Positions 35,596-47,400 of a stretch of 64,000 nucleotides of DNA are shown here, piece after piece; within the stretch, counting starts at the first letter, position 1, and every line of letters starts with the position of its first letter. The stretch spans positions 44,406,914 to 44,470,913 of the forward strand of contig NC_016132.3 in assembly GCF_000005505.3 (NCBI RefSeq), written 5' to 3'. The notes beneath the pieces are model-generated. The model made no database searches. It was given only the letters and a program-made list of their open reading frames with translations, and was not told where the DNA came from. Source of the stretch: Brachypodium distachyon. Its lineage: Eukaryota; Streptophyta; Magnoliopsida; Poales; Poaceae. Made by a program: the position numbers and the translations under genes.

Positions 35596-38500
35596 ATGGA
35601 GGTCGACGTAGCAGCAACGGCACTCGTCGGTGATGTGGCTTTTCCATGGCCGTGGAGCCTGCTCTGCGGTCTCGCTGCCCTGCTCGTCCTGTGGGCAGCC
35701 TCCCAGGCAGCCGAGGGATGCTGGCTGAGGCCCCGGCGGCTTGGCCGGGCGCTCCGATCGCAGGGGCTCGGGGGCACGGCGTATCGCTTCCCGGCCGGGG
35801 ATCTCATGGAGAACGACCAGCTCAACAAAGAGGCGCGGTCCAAGCCCATGCCACGGTGCCACGATATTGTGTCCCGCGTCGTCCCACAGCTCTACAACAC
35901 TGTCAAGGAGCACGGTAATTACTGCCTCCTATCCTAAATTGTTGTCAAAATATTACATGTATCTAGACATTTTTGAATAGATACATCCATGTAAGGCAAA
36001 TTTAAGTCAATAGTTTAGGATCAGAGGGAATAAATTATGTTGTTGCAGGAGTTGGATTTCTTTCCCTTCTCTCTCTAATAGCTCAAAAAATGTTTGTTTC
36101 GGAGTGAATACTGAGCTCGACGGTGAAAAGTGTTCTCAACTATTGGATCGTGTTACAGTGGTCTGAAGGTTCCCCTGTTTCTTAATGATCTTTCTTACTG
36201 GCAATTTTTTTTTGACATCATCGTGTTCTTAGTCTACATCTCAATTGCGCACATGATGTAATTAAAAAAAATTATGTTTTCTAAGATTGACGGCACAGAA
36301 CATTGAACTGCACTGCAGGTAACCTTTGCATAACATGGTTTGGCCCGGTCCCGAGGGTGATCATCGCAGAGCCAGAGCTAGTGAGAGATATCCTATCCAA
36401 CAAATCTGGCCATTTCGAGAAGTTCACATTCAAACGTCTGGGAAAGCTCATAGCCCTTGGGCTTGCGAGCTACGATGGCGAGAAATGGGCGAGGCACCGG
36501 AGGATTCTGAACCCAGCTTTCCATCTCGAAAAGCTCAAGGTATATTATTCTTATATACTCCTAGCTCGAACGAAGTGTACGTACACAGAACACTGTATGT
36601 GCGTACTGACCGACGCTATTTTAGGGCATGTCACCGGCTTTCTCGACGTGCTGCACTGAGCTGATTGATAGTTGGGAAAGTAAACTAGCTAATTCAGATG
36701 GATCACAAGAAATAGACATTTGGAAAGAGTTCCAGAACCTCAGTGGAGACGTGATCTCACGCACGGCTTTCGGAAGCAGCTTCATGGAAGGACGAAGGAT
36801 CTTCCAACTTCAAGCAGAACAAGCCGAGCGAGTAATCAAAGCGTTTCAGTATATTTACATCCCAGGTTACTTGTAAGTATCCTCCTTTATTTTAACTAAG
36901 ATTTGCAGGATGACCCAATGATTTATTACGTATATTGCACTAAGTTTTTAAGTGTTTAGTATATTGATTTTGAGACATCAATATACTATTTCAAATTATA
37001 CAAATCTTGTAGCCCAAATTCCATGACTTGTCAAAATTTGTATTGTCATCTCTATTAGTAAGTTGCCACTAAAATTTTATTTAAAAACATTATAAGTGTA
37101 TTGGATTGTTGCTAAGGACCTGGTGTGTGACAATGGAAGAACAATGGCACTAAGATTTGGGATCCTTGATGCAAAACCATATAACTCGTGCTAATCTCCA
37201 AATTTTCCTCTCCTCCACTCCACAATCCCGATCCCTCATTGTCAATCTTTATGATTTGTTTTTGAGAAATTTAACATCCAGGATTAAGTCTAAAACTTCA
37301 GGCCGGCCGGCCTAGTACGTGAACCTTGTATTCGCTCTTTCGTTCATCACAGGAGATTTGCCATTGCTTTTTTTATTCCGATTAATGTAGTATCATGCCT
37401 TCGGATATTGATGTTACCTGTTAGGCATCTCCATCTAAATCTAATTGCCTATCTATCTTTCAAACATATTTTCTCACACACTTTCATCATATCTTGTTTC
37501 TTTTTTTACATTTTTCTATCCTTTTGATACTGGTTTGGATCGACTTGCATTTTTCATGATTGGAAAATATATATTAATTATATATTAATTGTTGTATAGA
37601 CCTGAGATTTAGGTTGATTATTTTCATCTTTCTTTTGCTTGGGCTTGTATTTTGTAAAATAAAATAAAATTGTTACTTTGTTCTAGTTTCTGTTCCAACA
37701 CTCTGTTTCGGTTGAACTGTTCATACAACCGCTTCATTTTTCATCAAACAGAAATCAATTGTCAATTATTACTCCCTCCGTCCAACAAAGGATGTCTCGA
37801 CTTTGACCAAATTTAAATACATCTATACACTAAGTCATGTCTAGATATATCCAAATTTTAACAAACTTGAGACATCTTTTGTTGGACGGAGGGAGTACAA
37901 TTTTTTATCATGCATCAAATTGCTAAATTTAAATAAAAGTTATGCCAAAGTGTAAACCAAGTGAAATCCAACGATAGTCTTGGTTCTGCTGGTCGTATGT
38001 CCAGAAAAACACATCTCCCAGAGAAAAGGGTCCATGTAGAGTTATGTATATCCCTGTGTGGGCTTACAAATTAACTTGCCAGTGGATCCTGAATGAACCC
38101 TTCATGTACATGAACATGATGTGTGCGAACAAAGCTGTTAGCGTCGTATGCACGTGTGACACATATTTAGATTACGTGGAAGAACGTGGCAGCTTGTTTG
38201 CCACTTGTATTAATAATACTTACTGTTTTAAGAAGATTCTTTTCATTGTTGTGTAGAATTAAACCAGTCTTTCAATATACATATAATTGCTTTGCGTTTT
38301 CCAGATTCTTTCCTACTGAAAACAACAAGAGGATGAGGGAAATCAATCGGGAGATCGAAGGGCTCCTGAGAGGCATCATTGAGAAGAGAGAGAGCACAAA
38401 AGAGAGCAATGAGCATGGAGACGATTTGCTTGGTTTGCTGCTGCAATCGAATAAGGCCAGTGGGACATCTAGCCTGAGGATGAGCATAGAGGATGTGATT

Positions 38501-39213
38501 GAGGAGTGCAAGCTCTTCTACTTTGCGGGGATGGAGACTACATCAGTGTTGCTCACATGGACACTTGTCGTGCTCAGCATGCACCCCGAGTGGCAGGATA
38601 AAGCGAGGGAGGAGGTTCTAAGCGTGTTTGGCAAGGACAAGCCCAGCTTCGACTGTATGAATCGACTGAAAACGGCAAGTGTTTCGCACGGTTTTCTTAG
38701 CGCTACATAAGTAATTCTAGTTTACAATTTGCATGAATGTTTGCTCATTGCTAACTAACCTTTGGCTCCAAATTTTTCATCCAGGTGACAATGATATTGT
38801 ACGAGGTGCTCAGGTTGTACCCACCAGTAGTCACGCTGAATCGAAAGACATTCAAAGAAATGCGTATAGGAGACATCTCATACCCTGCAGGGATAGTCGT
38901 TGAGTTGCCTGTAATCTTGGTCCACCACAATCCAAACATATGGGGAAAAGACGTGTTGGAGTTCAAGCCCCAGAGGTTTGCGGAGGGGATTTCCAAAGCG
39001 ACCAAGGACCGACCAGCTTTCTTCCCATTCGGTTCGGGGCCGAGGATCTGCATCGGTCAGAACTTTGCAATGCTCGAGGCTAAGATGGCACTAAGCATGA
39101 TCCTTCAGCGTTTTGAGTTTGAACTCTCATTGTCATATGCCCATGCACCATACACTGTCGTCACACTGCATCCTCAACATGGTGCACAAATTATAATCAA
39201 GAGCCTCAGATGA
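35596..39213 (+). CDS. Cytochrome P450, CYP72A family (gene 3), 5 exons, intact
   Basis: Exons: 35596-35914, 36319-36539, 36625-36872, 38305-38674, 38785-39213. They join to 1587 bp, 528 residues. Visible features are a hydrophobic ER anchor ([17 protein letters not shown], about 20-36), the [19 protein letters not shown] hinge region, C-helix [14 protein letters not shown]-helix AGMETT (337-342), ExxR E393-R396, FKPQRF (446-451) and haem loop [10 protein letters not shown] with Cys475. Intron 4 starts GCAAGT, a GC-AG intron; the others are GT-AG. Intron 3 (1432 bp) carries a Stowaway MITE. It is the most compact of the three tandem copies and has the best TATA box, so it is the most likely to be expressed. 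The role is a monooxygenase of unknown substrate. Confidence 0.96.
37772..37895. mobile_element. Stowaway MITE, 124-bp family, copy 2, in gene 3 intron 3
   Basis: CTCCCTCCGTCCAACAAAGG at the left is mirrored by GTTGGACGGAGGGAG at the right, with TA on each side (37770-37771 and 37896-37897). The ends are better preserved than in copy 1, which suggests a younger insertion. Confidence 0.9.
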
Positions 39214-39331
39214 TTATCATATCTGGAATCTCCGTGGACATATCTGTCGCGGGGTAGTCTTTTTTCCGAATGGGCGTGCGGTGGAAAACAGTGACAACTT
39301 GTAACAATAGGCATATAAATTTATCACGAGT

Positions 39332-39337
39332 AATAAA
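39332..39337 (+). promoter_or_regulatory. Putative polyadenylation signal of gene 3
   Basis: AATAAA lies 119 bp after the gene 3 stop codon. Confidence 0.4.
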
Positions 39338-39910
39338 TTTTAAGATGACGAGATAAGTTGTAGAGTGAGTGCTATAAATTAATTATGATGTGGTTATTGG
39401 TTGTAAAGACAGAAAGCGTTACACGCTTATACTGGAGCCACATATGTACTAGTCTGGTGGTCCCTAGCCATGACATGACATGTTTGATGTTGTGTCACAT
39501 GCTAAATATACCACTATGATGTGAATTTGGTGCATATACATTAGTATAAAATTGTATTATCAGCGACACTTATTATATATTGGAGGGAGTAGTATGATAC
39601 TATTGAACCTTGTGGGATCTAGCCATTAATTGTTAGTGTGAACTATGTCCATCTTATTTTTGTTTGGTGAGAGACAACAGCTTTCTTCTCGGTTCAGTTC
39701 GTTTAGAAAAAGCAGACCTCATGCTATTATGCTTTTCCCCGTGATTTTAAGGTGTGCGTGACCTTATGAGGCGTGGTAATTGGTAGAGTTTCATGCAGTA
39801 ACCCATAAATTAAGGTAAAATTTTGTTACCAACATATCAGCTCCAGCTTACAGTTACAGTACCACCACGATGATAATGTAGTTACCTAACAGTCCACGTT
39901 AAAAGAACTA

Positions 39911-39980
39911 CTTCCTCCGTCCGGAAATAAGTGACTTGAATTTATATATAATCAAGTCACTTATTTCCGGACGGAGGGAC
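39911..39980. mobile_element. Stowaway MITE, 70-bp near-perfect palindrome
   Basis: CTTCCTCCGTCCGGAAATAA is followed, after a short AT-rich centre, by its inverse TTATTTCCGGACGGAGGGAC. TA flanks both sides (39909-39910 and 39981-39982). GTGACTTGA and TCAAGTCAC continue the stem. Confidence 0.85.
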
Positions 39981-40478
39981 TACTATGTTACGGACGGAGC
40001 TAGTAGTTACCCACACTTGTCCAATTTATAATTAAAAAGAACAATGACGATGGGAAATTGGGACTCAGTGAAATTCAACGCAATTTAAAGATGCGCATCA
40101 CTGTAAATGAGAAAATAGAATCAAGTATTGAATGTTCATTTCTCTCAGAATTCTTACATTTACATAAAAACGTTGTTAATTAGATGAGAAATATCCCTAA
40201 TTAAGAATTCCAACTTAACAACTAGCTAGGATTACAATATATGACTATTCAAAAACAAAACATAGAAAAGAAAATCCTCCTCCCTCATGCTCGAGGAACT
40301 TGAAGTCTGTTCATGCAAATATTTTAATATTATGTTTAGAATTTTGGAATATATGATTCTACCATGGAGCAAATTTCTGAATTTCTTTTACAGTAGTAAT
40401 ATCTAGTGTACGTTTTCTTTCTAAAATGGATGCTTTTATTGATCTCACAATTTATATAGAATTACAGAGTATCACACC

Positions 40479-40952
40479 CAGTAGCGGATCTAGGATGTTA
40501 TCATCAGGGGTGCCACGTTTGATACGTATAGATCAATTGGTAGTAATATCACAAATACTACATGAGTGTATAATTTTATTGTCAAAACTTAACAACATTA
40601 CATTTTTATTTTTATTTTTTTGAGGAATGAAGAACATGTTGTGCTTTGAGAAGTCGCTAGTATTTTAGTTAAAAATTAGTTGACGTGCTTGACCGTTGGA
40701 TTTTAATCCATGAAAAATGTGGAAAAAGAAAAGGTGAGGATGACATCTAGATCTTAATCCAACGGACCTGATGTGTCAACTGAGATTTAAGTGTTTTTCT
40801 TAAAAATCAGACGTATGAGGTATAGTCACACCTAAAAAACATTGGCTAAAAGACTAGGAGGCTATGATTAGCTGATTTGATATATTAGTGAACAAATATC
40901 ACATAGTACGAGAATTTTTGAAAAATTCTGGCACCCCCTAGGTCCGCCCCTA
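40479..40952. mobile_element. hAT-like non-autonomous element
   Basis: The left end CAGTAGCGGATCTAGG and the right end CCTAGGTCCGCCCCTA are diverged inverted repeats. Flanks ATCACACC (40471-40478) and ATCACCCT (40953-40960) resemble an 8-bp duplication with two differences. A similar one-sided end, CAGTGGCGGATCC, occurs at 11768. No transposase is present. Confidence 0.5.
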
Positions 40953-41154
40953 ATCACCCTCCCGGCTTCTGTGTCGAAACGCACACAGTTAAAGGTACCA
41001 CGCACACACACACCGAAAAGAAAAATAGCAACACTAAGCAGACGAAATTCATCGACTAGATCGTCATCCAATGGCTGAAAATGTCCCTAACGGATAGCTA
41101 CCCGGCTTGAGGCTGGTATTCATGATCTTTAGTCTAGATTTTCCGCAGAACAAA

Positions 41155-41451
41155 TCTGATTTTGCTTGTCCCTTTGTTTGGCACGTCTTTTTCGACAGAA
41201 ACGTCGTTCGTGGCCATCTAGAAATTCTCACGGTAAAAGAAAGGGAAAAAAGGAAGAGGAGAAAAACATGTGATGCCAAGCAAAACACCTATCGCTGGCT
41301 ACATTTTCTACGCGCCTAAAAATCATTCGATCAGTTTCCACGAAACCACGGCTACTCTTGGTACAGCACAGCAGTCACTCCACAGTACACAGCTTGCTGG
41401 TTTAAAAGCCTCAGAATTAGTCTGAAGATCACACGAGTCAGTAAGAAACTA
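41155..41451 (+). promoter_or_regulatory. CYP72A gene 4 promoter module, TATA lost
   Basis: This block aligns with the gene 3 promoter. The core AAAACATGTGATGCCA is at 41263-41278. At the position of the gene 3 TATA box (CCTATAAAACATTC) gene 4 reads CCTAAAAATCATTC (41315-41328), which removes the consensus TATA. A TTTAAAA at about 41401 could substitute. Confidence 0.55.
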
Positions 41452-44400
41452 ATGGAGGTCGACGTAGCAGCAACGGCACTCGTAGGTGGTGTGGCTTCTC
41501 CATCACCGTGGAGCCTGCTGCTCTCCGGTCTCGCTGCCCTGCTCGTCCTGTGGGCAGCCTCCCTGGCCGCGGAGCGATGCTGGCTGAGGCCGCGGCGGCT
41601 CGGCCGGGCGCTACAAGCGCAGGGGCTCCGCGGCACCGCGTACCTTTTCCCGACCGGTGATCTCACGGAGAACGGCAGGCTCCACGAGGAGGCGCGGTCC
41701 AGGCCCATGCCGTGGTGCCACGACATAGCGCCCCGCGTGGTACCACACCTCCACCACGCTGTCAGGGAGCACGGTACGTGATAACATGTGGATTATGTTG
41801 TTTCAGTGGCTGGATTTTTTTTTTCTTCCCCTTCTGAGTCCAATATGTTTGTTTCCGGCGTGTGAACATTGAGCTCGACGCGTTTGAAAGTGTTGCCAGC
41901 TATTGGATGTAATTAAAAGATTATATTTTGAGGCTTGCTTCGGTAAACTCCGCTTACAAAAAAATAAAAGGGTAATTTTGTCCAAAATTAATTTTTCCCC
42001 TGATGAACGAAACAATTCAGATTCTATCAAATCGGTAATAGATGGAGCAGGAGAGCAACTATATTGAGAACAGTTTGGCCCAGCACCTGCACTTGAAGCA
42101 TCAAAGATGGCTTGGATTCTATAATGGAATCTTAGCTCGTTGTAACTTTCAAAAGATGGCTTGGCGTATGTAGGTTTTTCCTTGCACTGCCGCCGGCTGC
42201 TGCTTTTTACCGTTTGGCGGGCCTAATCATCCTATACCTGTATACCATCCCATTCTTAGCTAAAATACGCTGATCGCAGTCCGCCTAACCATTGTTGTCA
42301 AACTTTTCTCCTTGATCTTCCTCTTTGTAGGCTTATGCGACATACGTCGTGATTGAAGTATGGACATTGACGTGTTCATAGCATGGCTGAGTAATTCCCT
42401 TCTAACAACAAAAATGGACCATAATACCCTTCCAATCAAAAGGGTACAGTTTAATCTAAACTTTGTAAAGGGCACTACTACAGAAATGATTATCAGTAAC
42501 GGTCGAAAAATCATATCAGTACCGGTCGGGGCCGCCGTTACTAACTTCGTGTTACTGATGATACCCATCATCAGTAACGGTCTGGTAACGGTCGCACTGA
42601 CCGTTACTGATGTATATATACATCAGTGGCGGTCGCTCCTCCCGGACCGTTACTGATGTATATATCATCAGTAACGGTCGCGTCGCCGCATCAGTGTCGG
42701 TCGAGCGACCGACACTGATACATTTTCGGTATTTAAAAAAATAATTAAAAACACAGTAAATACACAGGAAATGCACATCAAATTATATACAGCACAGCAA
42801 ATTATATACATAATGTATCTCATCACAGAAAAATGTATCTCATCGCAGAAAAATACATATAAAGCCGCATCACATCACATCACATCATTTAAAGCATACA
42901 AATGTATATAAGCCGCATCATATAAAGCATATAAAGAATACAAATGTATCTCACTTCACGACATTGATTACAAAGTGTCAAAATTCCATAAAAGCATAAT
43001 TACAAAGTGTCAAAATTTCATGAAAGCATATAAAGAATACAAATGAATCTATTGTCGTGGGTGAACCCTAGGCACGACTTGTTCCACGCGTTCGAAGAAG
43101 TCCCCACTAGGCTTGATAACTTCATTGTTTATGAGGGTGAACTCCCTTTGAATGTTATAGATGACCCATTTAGGTCGGTGTCCCATTGTCATTCGGGGCC
43201 GCTAGTACTCTTCCATCGCCGCGACTGACCCCTTCCACTCAGGCTTGAACATGCTGGCATTCTCTATAAGGATGTGACAGCAGTAGTAGCCACAGAACAC
43301 ACTGCCGGGCGGCTGTTGCTGGCAAGGGAACCTGTGGTTGTGGTGAGGCTCGTCTTTATAGCCTTTACCAGCTAGTTTTCCCTTGGTCGCCACTGTCCAG
43401 GCAGTGTTAATGAGTGATTTAATGGGTTTCCAGAAGCTACCTCGAACACCCTTCTTCGGAAGTAGTGAATCGAAGTAGTACACCGCGGACCAAGGCAAAC
43501 AAATGAGTATTGTCACCCAATGGTCTTTGTTTTCAAAAGAAACAAACTTTAGTATCTAAGGGTGTATAAGAAAGACTGAATTAGAAAAAACAAACGGTTT
43601 CATATATAAAATTGAACTTACTCCAAATTAAGAAAGAAGAGGATGAAGTCGTCATCCGCGTATTTCTCGAGACATGCCACCAAGTATTTAGATGCCATGG
43701 TTCTTGAGGCATCCTTTTCTGGCACAAGACCGATGTCACCGTACTTGAACAGCGCGGGGTCTAGAATGGCTACTTTTTTTACCTTCAATCGCCGCAGTTC
43801 TCTTATTTGGTAGGCAAACCATAGCCTTAAGAGGTTGATATCAAGCTTTTGGCGGTCACAGAGGTGGAATAGTTCGTTGAACTCCACACCAATGGTGATT
43901 AAACGTTCCTGAATGTTCCCGGTTTCTTGGTCATAGAAGCCATAGTCTTTTGGGATTCTAACATTGATCTGTTGGGCATGCTGTTGAGAACTAGCTGATG
44001 CTTGCATGTAGAACTGATGAATCTGTTGCATCTCTCTAGACACGGCACGCAGGGAATTTTCGGTGACCATCGGTCTTCCAGGATAGTAAAGAAGCACCCG
44101 GTCGAATTCCCTAGCCACGAAATAGCCTTGGAATCTCTAGCCTTGATATGGGTTCTTGATGAGAATGTCAGACCTATTGTCCTCCCAGACCCTAGTTATG
44201 TCAGGCACATGGTGCATCTCATCTTGAGTGACAGTGGAGGACTCCTTGATGGTCTTGCCGCCGCGCCCCTTCTTTTTATGCCTTCTCTTACTGTCTCATG
44301 CCTTCTGCTCCTCTGCCTTGTACTTGTCATCGATCTTGCGGCCACCCATGGACTCAGCGGCACCCAAGAGAGAGAAGGTGGGAGGGACGCTTCCAGCCTG

Positions 44401-47400
44401 TGCCGACCCTGTGGTCTGGCTATCTTTGAGCTGTGCAGACATCGACATTGCCCGCTCTTCATCTCCGCCGGCATCGACAGGAGGAAGTATCCTAGGGGAA
44501 AGGCCGAGCGGTGAATGAGAATTACCTTTCTGGACGGAGGGAGATGGAGTCATAGAGAGCCGGCGCTGGTTGTAGAGAGATACCAAGCTCCTAGGCCACA
44601 TAATTTGGTAGTTTGGACAACTGCCTAGGATATCCACGCCTTCCTCCGGAGGTAGCGGGATACCATAATCCCGATGGTCGTCGACGACGGAGTCCACCAT
44701 CACACTCACTTGTGCGTCGTTCATGAGAATGCCGTGCACCAGTGGTGGTGATTGTCTGGGCATCAGGCGGTCAATGGCGCCTACAGGCTTCCCAGGCTTG
44801 TCAACATGGATACGACACTTCACCGGTGCCTGCGCGTAACAAGAAAAAGGCATATGTGTATAAGATCTTTATTCATGAAGGTAAGGAGTGAAAAAGAGTT
44901 TGAAAAGCTTGCTTACAAGGATGTTGTCGCTCGGACCCAGATCGTTATCCCGGCTGCCCTCGCTTGGGGAAGGTTGGCTAGTGGGGGGGTTGTCCATGCT
45001 AGGAGCCGGGCTGTAACCTGGGGTGTAGATGTCTTCGTCCTCCATACGTGTGTCGAAGGCGGCGCTGCTCTTCAGCGGGGTGCTCTATCGCGGGGGAAGA
45101 GGAGGAAGAGGAGGAAGGAGGTTCCTCAAACCTTCCACTCCTCCCCCGAGTATGGTGCCAAGGGCGGGGTGATCTTTGGCTAATGCCGACACTAAATGAT
45201 GGACAGCTTGCACTGCATATTCCCGCGACACCTCTTGAGACACGATAGATGCCTGCTCTTGCGCCTCCGCCTTAGCTTGTTCTATTATCTTAGAAGAAGC
45301 GGGGAGCTTTTTCTGGACCCTGCTTTGCTTCGGAACAGGCGGGAAATAATCATCCCAGCAGGCCCCTTCGCCTTCTCCTAGAACACGGCCCGTGTGCTCC
45401 GCCTTTTGCAAGCCGACGGTCACAGCCGACTCCCACCTCTTGCTCTGCACGGAGTTGTCGGAGGTTTCTGACCTCTTGCTCTCCTCCCATTTGTGGGCAT
45501 TTTCCTATTATCATATAAGACAGGATGTGAGTCTATATGGATCGGGAGTGTCATAATTAACGCCGAAAACAACTAAATGCACGTGAACCCTTACCGTAAA
45601 TTTTTTAACAGGCGGCTGCATTGGCTCAATGCCCGCCCACTGCTCGAGTGTCATGTGCTGACGTGCATATTCTCTAGCATGTTAGTCCTCTAGCATGTCA
45701 TGCACTGGAGGCACCCTGCCTGCCGCCTCGAGAATTTGGTCCTGCTTGCGCCAGACCTTCTTCTTCCCCTCTTTCCCTGCACTCCCTAGCCTGTCGTTCA
45801 AGGGCTTCCTTAAGCGCAGCGCCCTCATGCGTTCACTCTTCGCAATGAAGGTAGGGTCAGACGATTCCTTCTTGAACTTTTTCCATTCGGCCTCATCAGT
45901 TACCGACGGCCATTTCTTCTTGATGATCTTGTACGGTTTGTCCATCCACCTTCTAGCGCTGGTTTTCCAATTAGCAAGTCCATTGCGGAATGCTATGTTG
46001 ATGGCAGCTAGGAATCGCTCGCGCCACTCGTTGGTGACTTGGAACCTCCTTGCAACGTCCGTGATGCACGTGTCTCTAACGACTTGGGAGATGTCACTCC
46101 ACTCGTCGGTGATCTTGCAATACTTGCGTGCAACGGCTACATAGGTCGTTGCGAAGGCCTTCTGTGCCCTCTCTGGCGACTCCGGGCGGCCTCTCTCAGA
46201 GTGCCGGGTGACCACGTAACAGAACTTCTTCAAGTTGTGGCTCCCCCTCGGCGTCTTCTTCCTTGGTTTCTTAGCGGGAGTTTCAGAAGGCACATTTAGG
46301 TCAGCTCCTTCACTAGCTACAGATACACATTTAGGTCAGCTCCCGGCTGCTTTGGACCCTGTATGAGCATGCACATGTGGATGTACTTTCTCTTCATGAT
46401 TAACCATGGAGGAAGTTTGTAGACAAACAAGATCACTAGCCATGTGATGTGCTTGTTGTTCATATTTCCGAAAAGATTTATCCCGTCAGTGCTGAGACCG
46501 AGCCTCATGTTTCTGGGCTCTGCCCCGAAATCCGGAAATGCCATGTCGAAGTTCCTCCACTGAGTCCCATCGGCAGGATGTCTTAGGACCCCAGGTTCCT
46601 CCACATGGTAGTGCCCCTCAGGATCGAATGCAGCCTGCGCCGGATCGTGATGGACGAGATACCTCACATCCTTAACGTTCTGCATCCAACGTTCAACTCG
46701 GCCAATTGCCGTAAGATACCAGACAGTCTTTGCCGGCCTGCCCTTCATCACTTCTTCCCCATCGTCTTCGCCAGCTCTGACGTTTTTCTTCTTGTATCTC
46801 GATGCACCGCATATGTGGCAACTCTCATGGTTCTCGTGCTCTCCAATGTATACCATGCAGTCGTTTGGACATGAATGATGTTTCACGCAATCCAATCCAA
46901 GCGGGCATGTAATTTTCTTCGCCTCGTATGTGCTCTTGGGCAACTTGTTTGGCTGTGGAAAAACTGAAGCAAGGTAACTCAACAAGCCCGTGAAGCCCTT
47001 GTCTGACCAGCATGATGCTGCCTTTAGCCTCAAAAGTTTGAGCGTCACTTCGAGCACGTTGTTTTCTTCGCCAACTCCATCATACAAGGGTGTGTTTGCG
47101 TCCTCTAACAATTTTTTGAACTGAGCAGACTCTGCCTCATCTTCGGGGTCCTCCAGCTGCTCCCGTAGGTACGGGTCATCTAGCATTTCGGCAATCCTGC
47201 CCGTGGAGCTCCTTCACCTTCCACATTAGCCTCCTCATCGACTCTCTTTCTTCCTCGGAATCATTCGCCAGATCATACCGCAGGACATCATCATTTTCGC
47301 TACCGCTACCGACATCAACCGCATCCTCCCCGTGACAGGTCCAGCGAGAATAACCATCCACAAAACCCGATGCCAGCACGTGCATCTGAACATCTTCCGG

